64,000 nt of DNA from assembly GCA_046331705.1 (NCBI GenBank), contig JAXLQJ010000004.1, positions 194,281 through 258,280 of the forward strand. The letters run 5' to 3'. Of the stretch, positions 15,710-28,774 are shown in pieces. Positions within the stretch are counted from its first letter, which is position 1. Every line of letters starts with the position of its first letter. Source of the stretch: JADJOY01 sp046331705 [NCBI: bacterium] (GTDB taxonomy: Bacteria > JADJOY01). Under the pieces are notes generated by a model, which did not search any database, was not told where the DNA came from, and saw nothing but the letters and a program-made list of their open reading frames with translations. The translations under genes and the position numbers were made by a program.

Positions 15710-18074
15710 GCGCCGCGCCGAGGGCGCCCAGCGCGAGCACCAGCAGCGCCCACTGACCCGTGGGCGCGTAGCGCAACTCCACGACCTGGGTCCCCGGCGG
15801 CACCCGCACCGCGCGGAAGAGCGCGTTCGCGCGAAAGAGCGGGATCGACACGCCATCGGCGCTCGCGCTCCATCCGGGAGCCGATCGATCCAGGATCACC
15901 AGCCAAGGCCGCTCGTCGCCGGTCTCGCTCACGTCGACCACCAGCCGATCGGGCTCGTCGACGAGGAACCGCGCCGCCGGCTCCCACCCGGCGCCGGGCT
16001 GCGGCGCCAGCGCGCGGGCGTCGTCGCATTCGGCGAGATCGAGCGGCGCCCCGCTGTCGAGGACCGTGACGACGCGCGGATCGAGCGTGCCGGCGAGCAG
16101 CGTCTCGAGGGCCGTGCGCGGCTCGGGGCGGCACGCCAGCGACGTGCGATACGCGCGCGGCAGCGCCGATTCGTTGGCGTAGACGAAGTATCCGCCGCCG
16201 CTCGCGAGCGGCGCGCCGCGGTCGAGAAAGGGCCGCCGCGCGAGCAAGAACCGCGACGCCGAGAGATCGAGCAACAGCGGCACGTGGGTGAAATCCAGAA
16301 ATCCCGTGAGCCGCAGTGGCGCGGCGGCTCGCCCAGCGCCCGTGAACTCGAGCACCTCGCGCGGCACCAGCGACGAGAATCCGCTCGGGCTCGCCCAGCG
16401 GAACTCGCTCTCGAACGGCTCCACCGCCACGTCGTCGCGATCGAGGTTCGCGAGGCGCGGATAGCCCGCCTCGCCGAGGGCGCGCGGCACGTGCGCGAGC
16501 ACCGCCGGGCCACGGACGAATTCCTCGACCTTCGCGCGGGACTCCGTGCGCGCGAAGGGTGCGGCGAGCCACCCGAGCATGACCAGCGTGCCGGCGGCGA
16601 GCAGCGCCGGCGCCGCCGCGCGGACCCGGCGCGACGTGGCTGCGCGCGCCACCACCAGCAACGCGACCAGCAACGCCGCGAGGGTCGCGATCTGCAACGT
16701 GCCACGCGTGGGCGCCGCAATCTCGCTCGCATAACCCTCGCCGAACGAATCGGGCAGCGCGATCCAGCCGGCCCAGAACGCCAGCCGGATGCCGCCCACG
16801 ATCCCAGCGGCCACCAGGAGCCCGGCGAGCACGACGCTTCGCGCCGGGACTCGGTCGCGGCCCGCGGCATCGATCGCCCGCGCCGCGAGCACCGCGATCG
16901 CGAGCAGCGCCACCGACACCGCCCGCACTGGATCGTGGAAGAGCCCCACCAGCGGCAACCGATAGAGCACCCGCATCACGGGATCGTGCTCGCCTGCAGC
17001 GAACGCGAGGGCGCACACCAACGTCACGGCGAAGGCGCGCTCGTGGAGGTCGCCGTGCCGGATCGATCGCCACGCCCACGCGAACGCCAGCGCCAGCGGA
17101 ATGCCTCCGACGAACACGGTGTTGAGCGCGCCGAGCGCGCCCCACCCCACCAGGTTCGGAAAGAAGAGCCCGACGAGATCGGCGCTCGACAGGCTTCCCG
17201 CCGCCACCGCGAGCGACTCGTGGGCGGTGACGGAGCCGCGCGCGGACTCCGCGAGCAGCGCGGAGGTGGCGAGCGCTTGCGGTGCGAACATCGCGCTCGC
17301 GAGCGCCGCCATCGCGAGCAACCGCGCCGCCGGATCGGCCCACGCCCCCGGCCCACGCGACGCCCGCGCCTTCTCCCCGAGCAACACGAGCGCGTAGCAC
17401 CCCTCCAGCACCCCGACGTAGAGCGCCTGCTGCGCCATGCCGCCGAGCCAGCTCAGCCCGAGCGCCAGCGCGCCGAGCCCGACCGTTCGGCGTGCCGCGT
17501 GCCCCGATTCCGACTGCGCCAGGCGGCGGATCGCGAGCAGCACCAGCGGCACCCACGCCAGCGTCGCGTGGTTGTGGAGCTGACCCAGGTTTCCGACCAT
17601 GTGGCCGTTGAAGGCGTAGATCGCCGCCGCGGCGACGGCGGCAGCGGGACGCACGCCCAGCCCGGCGCGCGCGAACGCGTACATCGCCACCCCAGCCAGC
17701 AGGAAATGGAGCGCGACGTTCCAGGTCAGCGCGTCCGCGACCGGAAGCGCGAGATCCGCGAGCCAGCTCGGCGGATAGAGCGGGCCAGCCTGGATCGCGC
17801 CCAGCCACGGATACCCGAAGAAGAGATGCGGGTTCCAGAGCGGCAGGCGGCCGTGGTCCACGACCTGCTCGCGCAGGAAGTGGTGCAAGGGCAACAGGAT
17901 CTCGTGGATCTCGCCGTCGAAGACGAGACCTCGCCCTGCGATGACGCTGCGGAAGCACCAGCTCCACAGCGCCACGAGCGCCAGCAGCGCGACGGCGTCC
18001 GCGACCCACGCCACCGGCTGCGCGACGGGGTGCGGCGCTTCCGGGTGCGTCCCACGCTGCGCTCGATCGGCCAC
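15660..18074 (-). CDS. YfhO-like multi-pass membrane protein (second copy)
   Basis: This 804-residue polytopic protein has clear YfhO-family blocks: the acidic LVFDGEIHEILLPLHHFLR loop, LPLWNPHLFFGYPWLG, LYPPSWLADL, a membrane core, and the soluble C-terminal domain with LVILDRSAPGWSASADGVSI and VVELRYAP. It shares this architecture with the gene at 8252. The start is GTG at 18074. The function is probably membrane glycan or lipid-sugar modification by family analogy; no partner glycosyltransferase is adjacent. It converges on the methyltransferase gene, with a 50-base overlap of 3' ends. Confidence 0.83.
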   Translation of the reverse strand: MADRAQRGTHPEAPHPVAQPVAWVADAVALLALVALWSWCFRSVIAGRGLVFDGEIHEILLPLHHFLREQVVDHGRLPLWNPHLFFGYPWLGAIQAGPLYPPSWLADLALPVADALTWNVALHFLLAGVAMYAFARAGLGVRPAAAVAAAAIYAFNGHMVGNLGQLHNHATLAWVPLVLLAIRRLAQSESGHAARRTVGLGALALGLSWLGGMAQQALYVGVLEGCYALVLLGEKARASRGPGAWADPAARLLAMAALASAMFAPQALATSALLAESARGSVTAHESLAVAAGSLSSADLVGLFFPNLVGWGALGALNTVFVGGIPLALAFAWAWRSIRHGDLHERAFAVTLVCALAFAAGEHDPVMRVLYRLPLVGLFHDPVRAVSVALLAIAVLAARAIDAAGRDRVPARSVVLAGLLVAAGIVGGIRLAFWAGWIALPDSFGEGYASEIAAPTRGTLQIATLAALLVALLVVARAATSRRVRAAAPALLAAGTLVMLGWLAAPFARTESRAKVEEFVRGPAVLAHVPRALGEAGYPRLANLDRDDVAVEPFESEFRWASPSGFSSLVPREVLEFTGAGRAAAPLRLTGFLDFTHVPLLLDLSASRFLLARRPFLDRGAPLASGGGYFVYANESALPRAYRTSLACRPEPRTALETLLAGTLDPRVVTVLDSGAPLDLAECDDARALAPQPGAGWEPAARFLVDEPDRLVVDVSETGDERPWLVILDRSAPGWSASADGVSIPLFRANALFRAVRVPPGTQVVELRYAPTGQWALLVLALGALGAALMLALAPRSRTRDRAA

Positions 18075-18243
18075 GGGACGCCGATCATGAGAGAGGAGCG
18101 GTCACGCCAGCAAGCGCCGTAGGTCACCTCTCCGCACGGCGCCCCGAGCAAGCGCGCGCGATCTTCCGTCGACGACCGGCTCGCCCACCGCCGCGGCCGA
18201 GCGCGCGCCGTCCGCCCTCCCGCCGCGACCCGCACCCGGGCGC

Positions 18244-18684
18244 TCAGGGTAGATGGATCGCGAACTCGTGGACGTGGCCCGCGGTCGACGCCGAGCTCAC
18301 CGTCACCGTGCCGCCGTGCATGATCGACGTGAGGGAGTCGACGGAGAGCGTCACGGTGTGGGTGTGCGAGCCGAGCGTGTACGTGGAGGAGGCACCGGTC
18401 ACGAGCGCGACCGGCGCGCTGGCGGGCTGCTCGACTGCATCGAACGGCACGAACAGGTCGTGGCTGTGGCCGGAAGCCGTCGAGGACGTGATGGCGAAGC
18501 CGTTCGTGTTTCCACCGCCACCGTCGTTCGCGCCTGCCGCCGCCGCTGCCGCACCGCGCCGCCAGCGCGAGGGTGGAAAGAGCACCACGATCCGACCCAG
18601 GCTCGTCAGGAACTCGCGTCGCTCCACGCCTGCGTCGGCAGCGTGCACCGCGAGCCTTGCCTCTCGTTCCTTCCGCGCGCTCAT
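18244..18684 (-). CDS. Twin-arginine-type exported protein with repeated His-x-His motifs, function unknown
   Basis: This 146-residue protein has a possible twin-arginine export signal (RREFLTSLGR, followed by a weakly hydrophobic run). The mature part is Gly/Ala/Thr/Ser-rich and contains three similar segments: GHSHDLFVPF, GSHTHTVTLS and GHVHEFAIHL, spaced about 35 residues apart. The His-x-His pairs sit at the edges of predicted beta strands and could bind a metal such as copper, but this is inference. The family has no function I can name. The gene stands alone between a YfhO-like gene and the ATPase gene, and has an unusually perfect ribosome site. Confidence 0.7.
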   Translation of the reverse strand: MSARKEREARLAVHAADAGVERREFLTSLGRIVVLFPPSRWRRGAAAAAAGANDGGGGNTNGFAITSSTASGHSHDLFVPFDAVEQPASAPVALVTGASSTYTLGSHTHTVTLSVDSLTSIMHGGTVTVSSASTAGHVHEFAIHLP

Positions 18685-18690
18685 CGCTGG

Positions 18691-18698
18691 TCACCTCC
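18691..18698 (-). promoter_or_regulatory. Perfect Shine-Dalgarno for the His-motif protein
   Basis: On the minus strand the bases read GGAGGTGA, an 8-base perfect complement to the 16S rRNA 3' end, 6 bases before the ATG at 18684. This fixes the start and suggests strong translation; most genes in the window have weak or no such site. Confidence 0.75.
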
Positions 18699-18773
18699 CA
18701 CCCGACCCGCGACCGGTATTCGCGGCGGCGGGCGAATCGGTTCGAGCGCGACGAGCGGGGCGAGCTGCGGGCC

Positions 18774-22295
<3,522 letters not shown>

Positions 22296-22407
22296 GATCG
22301 ATCTCGAACGACTCGCGCTGGCGAGCGGTCTTAGGCCACGCGCGAAGCGCGATCATTCCCAGTGCGCCCGGTGGTTGCAAGCGCCGCCCCGCGCCGAGCA
22401 CGCAAGA

Positions 22408-22448
22408 ACGGCGACGCCGTCCTCCCGTCGGGAGAGCGGCGTCGCCGT
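22408..22448 (-). terminator. Strong stem-loop after the PKD lipoprotein gene
   Basis: A perfect 12-bp stem (ACGGCGACGCCG / CGGCGTCGCCGT) encloses a 17-base loop that can itself form a 5-bp CTCCC/GGGAG stem. It lies 36 bases after the PKD-gene stop on the minus strand, and the transcript then reads TTCTTGCG. It probably ends the PKD transcript before the ATPase gene. Confidence 0.6.
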
Positions 22449-22483
22449 CGACGACGACCACCACGCGCGGAAGCGCGTGCGAT

Positions 22484-24505
22484 TCAGCCGCGCGGTAGGA
22501 CCTGCGCCACGGCCAGCGAGGTGGCGCGGTGGCGCAGCCAGTCCAGGAGCCCACGCCCCACTCGCGGCATGGCGACCTCTCGGACCACCGGCTTGCCGTC
22601 GGCGGTGCTCAGCTCCAGGGCGAGCATCCGCCCGCCGGCGGTGCTGCCCCACACCTTGATGTTGCTGTAGATCACGCCGGCCTGCGGCCCGTAGGTATCC
22701 CCCGGGCTGTTGTCCGTGCCGACGATCACGTAGCGCAGCTGGAAGGCGCGCGGATGCGGCTGGCTCACCAGCGAGCGGCCGTCGAGGAAGACGGTGGCGT
22801 TGCCGGCGCGATCGAACTCGACGCGCACGGTGTGGGTCACGCGCGGATCGAGTCGGCCGTCCGGCGGTGAGAGTCGCGTCTCCACGCGCTCGCCGAAGCC
22901 ACGGGTGCTCGACAGGAACTTGAAGAGACCGTTGTAGTCCCGGCCGGTGCGCACGTTCCAGAACCCGGTCCCGTTCTCGTCGGCGGTGTGCACGCTGCCG
23001 TGGCTCTCCTGGAACATGTTCAGGATGTGTTGCTTGCTGTGCTGGTGCTGCGGGCTCGAGGTCGAGGTGTCCCAGTTCGCCAGGTCGGCGGAGAACGATC
23101 CTTCGTTGAGCGTGCGGCCGAGATCCCAGATGATGTTCCAGCCAGGCTGCCAGCCGCCGCCGCTCAAGAACTGGCCGCCCTTCGCGTTGCCGCGCGTCGA
23201 GCCGTCGAGCGAATCGCAGAGAACCGTGGTGCCCGGATCGCTGCAGCCGTCCGAGCCGACCCCGCCGCCACCGTCTTCGCTGGCCGTCACCAGCACGGTG
23301 TCCTCGCGACTCTCGATGAGACCGTCGCTCACCACCAGCCGGACTACGTACTGGCCGACGACGTCCGCCACGAACCCGGAGGATGCGCCCGTGGGCGCGT
23401 CGAGGGTGGCGGCGCTGCCGTCGGGGCGCGACACGAAGCTCCACGCGTACGCGAGCGCGCTGCCATCGGGATCGCTGCTCGCGCCGCCATCGAGCGTCAC
23501 GGCATCGCCCACGCGCACGCTCTGGTCGGCTCCAGCCACCGCCACGGGGGTGCGGTTGCCGCGGGTCGCCGTCACGACCAGCACGTCGGCCGCGCTGGAC
23601 GCGCGGCCGTCGTCCACCACCAGCTGGAGAACGAACTGGCCTTCCACGTCGGCGACGAAGAGCGTCTGGGCCCGCGTCGAGTCCTTGATCCCGGCGTTGC
23701 TGCCCGCGGGCTTGGACACGAATCCCCAGCGGTAGCCGAGCGAGTCTCCATCGGCGTCGGTGCTGCGACGGCCATCGATGTCCACCACCGTTCCCACCTC
23801 CACCGTGCGGTCGGCACCTGCATCGGCGATCGGCGGCACGTTGGTGTCCACCACCGTGAAGACGACCTCGTCCGACTCGCTCGTCGCCTCGCCATCCGAT
23901 ACCACCAGGCCGACGCGGAACTCGCCCACGACGTCGGCGACGAACACCGTGCGCACCGCCGTCGCATCCTTGATCCCCGCGGAGCTCTCCGCCGGCTTCG
24001 CGTTGAACGTCCAGATCAAGCTGAGCTGGTCGCCGTCGGCGTCGTTCGAGCTCGAAGCGTCGAGGGTGACCACCGAGCCCAACGCCACGGTCTGGTCCAC
24101 GCCCGCCACGGCGATGGGACGCGCGTTGGCGCGTGTCGCCGTGACGACCACCGCGTCCGCGCTGCTTTGCGCCTTGCCGTCGCTCACCACCAGGTCCAAG
24201 CGATAGACGCCCTCTCGATCGGCGATGAAGGTCGGCTGGGGCGCCAGCGAGTCCGAGAGCTGGGCTTCGCTGGCCTCCGGGCGAACCGTGAGCGTCCACA
24301 GATACGAGATGGCATCGCCGTCGGGATCGCTGCTCAGGCTCGCATCGAGGGTCACCACGCTTCCCGCGACCACCTCGCGATCGGCGCCGGCCTCGGCCAC
24401 CGGCGACTGGTTGCTGCCACCATTCGAGTCGCCACAGCCGATCGCCACCACCAGACTGATCGCCAACCAAGCGGCGATGGGCCTTCGCTTTCGATTCGCG
24501 CGCAT
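22484..24505 (-). CDS. PKD-repeat surface lipoprotein with C-terminal jelly-roll-like domain
   Basis: This 673-residue exported protein has a signal peptide followed by a possible lipobox (VVAIGC). It has four tandem PKD domains of about 92 residues, each with a VAxAGxD start, a GSVVTLDASxSxDxDGD core with acidic, probably Ca2+-binding residues, and a VGxxxxxLVVSDG end. A Gly hinge then leads to a C-terminal region of about 250 residues (CSDPGTTVLCDSLDGSTRGN to KVWGSTAGGRM). Its segments RVEFDRAGNATVFLDGRSLV and VIVGTDNSPGDTYGPQAGV resemble a concanavalin-like or carbohydrate-binding jelly roll; I cannot name the family. It is likely an adhesin or glycan-binding surface protein, divergent from the LysR gene across 188 bases. 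Confidence 0.85.
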   Translation of the reverse strand: MRANRKRRPIAAWLAISLVVAIGCGDSNGGSNQSPVAEAGADREVVAGSVVTLDASLSSDPDGDAISYLWTLTVRPEASEAQLSDSLAPQPTFIADREGVYRLDLVVSDGKAQSSADAVVVTATRANARPIAVAGVDQTVALGSVVTLDASSSNDADGDQLSLIWTFNAKPAESSAGIKDATAVRTVFVADVVGEFRVGLVVSDGEATSESDEVVFTVVDTNVPPIADAGADRTVEVGTVVDIDGRRSTDADGDSLGYRWGFVSKPAGSNAGIKDSTRAQTLFVADVEGQFVLQLVVDDGRASSAADVLVVTATRGNRTPVAVAGADQSVRVGDAVTLDGGASSDPDGSALAYAWSFVSRPDGSAATLDAPTGASSGFVADVVGQYVVRLVVSDGLIESREDTVLVTASEDGGGGVGSDGCSDPGTTVLCDSLDGSTRGNAKGGQFLSGGGWQPGWNIIWDLGRTLNEGSFSADLANWDTSTSSPQHQHSKQHILNMFQESHGSVHTADENGTGFWNVRTGRDYNGLFKFLSSTRGFGERVETRLSPPDGRLDPRVTHTVRVEFDRAGNATVFLDGRSLVSQPHPRAFQLRYVIVGTDNSPGDTYGPQAGVIYSNIKVWGSTAGGRMLALELSTADGKPVVREVAMPRVGRGLLDWLRHRATSLAVAQVLPRG

Positions 24506-24648
24506 ACTTCCTCCCAGAGCCGACCGCGTGTGCCGGAATCCGGCGACTCGCGGCCGCTCGTGTTGAGTCGCCGTCGGGAGCCCTCACCGATCGAGCGGCC
24601 CGGTTCGCACGCTAGATAGCTGTCCCAGCCAGCGCCAACCAGGAGATA

Positions 24649-24663
24649 GTTTCAGCACGAAAC
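24649..24663. promoter_or_regulatory. Candidate LysR-type operator (T-N11-A palindrome)
   Basis: GTTTC-AGCAC-GAAAC is a perfect inverted repeat that contains the T-N11-A pattern of LysR-family boxes. It ends 30 bases before the NhaR-type gene start, inside the divergent region to the PKD gene. A second inverted repeat, GTCGG-CATTC-CCGAC, follows directly at 24664-24678. Autoregulation is likely by family habit but not shown. Confidence 0.4.
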
Positions 24664-24678
24664 GTCGGCATTCCCGAC

Positions 24679-24685
24679 AGGAGGT
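24679..24685 (+). promoter_or_regulatory. Shine-Dalgarno fixing the GTG start of the NhaR-type gene
   Basis: AGGAGGT lies 8 bases before the GTG at 24694. It is a near-complete match to the 16S rRNA tail and decides this start over later in-frame candidates. Confidence 0.7.
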
Positions 24686-24693
24686 CGCGGCCC

Positions 24694-25596
24694 GTGGAAT
24701 GGCTGAACTACCACCACCTTCTCTACTTCTGGGCGGTCGCCAAGGAGGGCAGCGTGGTCGCCGCGAGCGAGGTGCTGCGCCTCGCCCACCCCACCATCAG
24801 CGGCCAGATCCATCAGCTGGAACGCAACCTCGGCGAGAAGCTCTTCGTGCGCCGCGGCCGAAACCTCGCGCTCACCGAGGTCGGGCAGATCGCGTTCCGC
24901 TACGCCGACGAGATCTTCAGCCTCGGACGGGAGTTCCAGGGAATCGTGCGGGGATCGGCGAAGGGGCGGCCGATCCGGCTGGTCGTGGGAGTCTCGAACT
25001 TCGTTCCCAAGCCCATCGTGCATCGGATCCTCGAGCCCGTGTTCGAGCTCGACGATCCGATCCAGCTGGTGTGTCGCGAGGACCGCTCGACCGAGGCGTT
25101 CATGGGCGAGCTCGCGGTGCACGGGATCGACGTGGTGCTGTCCGACGCGCCCGCTCGACCGGTGGCCGCGGTTCGTCCGTACAGTCACCAGATCGGCGAG
25201 TGCGGCACGGTGTTGCTCGCCAGCGCCAAGCTCGCCAGCTCCTTGGGCGCGCGCTCGCCTGGCAATCTCGACGGCGCGCCGTTCCTGCTGCCGAGCACCG
25301 GATCCATCCTGCGGTGGTCGCTCGAGGAGTGGTTCGCGACTCACAAGATCCGCCCACGCGTGGTGGCCGAGCTGGATGATTCCGCGCTCGCCGAGACCTT
25401 CGGCGAAGCGGGGCTCGGCATCTTCGCCGCCCCCTCCATCGTCGAAGCCGAGATCCGCCGGCGCTCGCGCGTCCGCCTGGTGGCGCGCCTGGACAAGGTG
25501 AAGCAGCGCTTCTACGTCATCTCGATCGAGCGCAAGATCCGCCACCCAGCCGTCGTCGCGATCCGCGAAGCCGCCCGCGAGAACATGTTCCACTGA
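24694..25596 (+). CDS. nhaR: NhaR-type LysR-family transcriptional regulator
   Basis: This 300-residue LysR regulator has an N-terminal winged helix-turn-helix (residues about 4-65) with the NhaR signature LNYHHLLYFWAVAKEGSVVAAS and the HPTISGQIHQLERNLGEKLF recognition region. The effector domain (residues about 90-295) contains the RLVVGVSNFVPKPIVHRIL and GIDVVLSDAPARP blocks that NhaR-type proteins share. E. coli NhaR activates the Na+/H+ antiporter gene nhaA in response to Na+; no nhaA is in this window. The gene is divergent from the PKD lipoprotein and one gene away from the ATPase. The symbol is by subfamily likeness, not proof of the same target. Confidence 0.85.
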   Translation: MEWLNYHHLLYFWAVAKEGSVVAASEVLRLAHPTISGQIHQLERNLGEKLFVRRGRNLALTEVGQIAFRYADEIFSLGREFQGIVRGSAKGRPIRLVVGVSNFVPKPIVHRILEPVFELDDPIQLVCREDRSTEAFMGELAVHGIDVVLSDAPARPVAAVRPYSHQIGECGTVLLASAKLASSLGARSPGNLDGAPFLLPSTGSILRWSLEEWFATHKIRPRVVAELDDSALAETFGEAGLGIFAAPSIVEAEIRRRSRVRLVARLDKVKQRFYVISIERKIRHPAVVAIREAARENMFH

Positions 25597-25612
25597 GCGC
25601 CACGAACGAGAA

Positions 25613-25637
25613 CGGGGCTGCCCGATCGGCAGCCCCG
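25613..25637. terminator. Bidirectional stem-loop between nhaR-type gene and tRNA-Ser(GCU)
   Basis: A perfect 10-bp stem (CGGGGCTGCC / GGCAGCCCCG) has a 5-base CGATC loop. It lies 17 bases after the regulator stop and directly 3' of the minus-strand tRNA gene. On the minus strand it is followed by TTCTCGTTCG, so termination of the tRNA transcript is the better fit, with possible use in both directions. Confidence 0.65.
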
Positions 25638-25640
25638 CCC

Positions 25641-25734
<94 letters not shown>

Positions 25735-25777
25735 AGGTGCCCGTCGCGGCCGTTGCCGACCGCGGTGGGGCGCCCTG

Positions 25778-25805
25778 TTTTTACCGCTTATCCGCCTTTC
25801 GGCAA
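25778..25805 (-). promoter_or_regulatory. Putative promoter for tRNA-Ser(GCU)
   Basis: On the minus strand TTGCCG (25800-25805) and TAAAAA (25778-25783) are separated by 16 bases and lie about 44 bases before the tRNA 5' end, inside the 89-base gap between the two tRNA genes. The match to the sigma-70 consensus is moderate; read-through from the upstream tRNA gene is the alternative. Confidence 0.35.
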
Positions 25806-25823
25806 CTGCCCACGCTCGATTCG

Positions 25824-25911
25824 TGGCGGAGGGAGAGGGATTCGAACCCCCGGACGCTTTCGCGTCAACGGTTTTCAAGACCGCCGCCTTCAACCGCTCG
25901 GCCATCCCTCC
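25824..25911 (-). tRNA. tRNA-Ser (anticodon UGA)
   Basis: On the minus strand the acceptor GGAGGGA pairs with TCCCTCC. The D arm is GCCGAGCGGTTGAAGGC. The anticodon stem GCGGT/ACCGT encloses loop CTTGAAA with anticodon TGA (25875-25877). A long variable arm with stem GACGC/GCGTC and a T arm with GGTTCGAATCC follow. CCA is encoded (25824-25826). It decodes the UCA/UCN serine codons. Confidence 0.97.
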
Positions 25912-25931
25912 AGCGCAGCGACGCGGCGCGA

Positions 25932-25960
25932 ATCATAACGTCGCCGGAGACCAGCGGCAG
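25932..25960 (-). promoter_or_regulatory. Putative promoter for tRNA-Ser(UGA)
   Basis: On the minus strand a good -10 box, TATGAT (25932-25937), lies 20 bases before the tRNA 5' end, with a weaker CTGCCG (25955-25960) 17 bases upstream as -35. TATGAT stands out in this GC-rich sequence. Confidence 0.45.
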
Positions 25961-26359
25961 CCGCCGACGCCTGCGAGCGCGCGCGGCGGTTGCGCGGTCC
26001 CCGGTGCGGTCGGTCGCCGACAGCGGAACACCGCGGCACCGCCGTGCGCGCGACACACAACCCATCGTGCTTCGCCCGCGACCCGCGCTTCGCCGGCGCC
26101 ACGACGGAGCGCGAGCAAGGCCGCCGCATGCGCGCCCTCGTGCTCGCCTGCTGGCGAGAAGCACTGGCGCAAGCTGCCGAGCTTGGTGCTCGCCAAGTGG
26201 CGGCGCTGGTGGGATTGGGGCTGGCGCTCGCACGACGCCGCGCCGTCGGCGTCCTGGTGCACGCAGTGAGCTGGTGCTTCGTCCGCGGCGCGATCGCCAC
26301 CGTCGTCGCGCGCGATCGGCTTCAGGTCGAGCCGTGCTGTCTGCAGCGCCGCGAGCGCT
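25961..26359. other. Gene-free stretch between tRNA-Ser(UGA) and the VanZ-like gene
   Basis: About 400 bases lie between the tRNA promoter region and the stop of the VanZ-like gene. All open frames here are Arg/Ala/Ser-rich with no recognisable domain and overlap one another on both strands. I see no convincing gene, RNA fold or repeat. Confidence 0.5.
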
Positions 26360-28707
<2,348 letters not shown>

Positions 28708-28774
28708 TCAACCGACCGGGCGGGCCGGAACACCGCACCGTGGCTTCGCCGACCCGGCGCGCTCCGATGGTGCG

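Noticed and set aside
22296-22483. CRISPR-like or small-RNA origin of the symmetric sequence downstream of the PKD gene
   Set aside because: There is only one hairpin and no spaced repeats; its place after a stop codon fits a terminator better.
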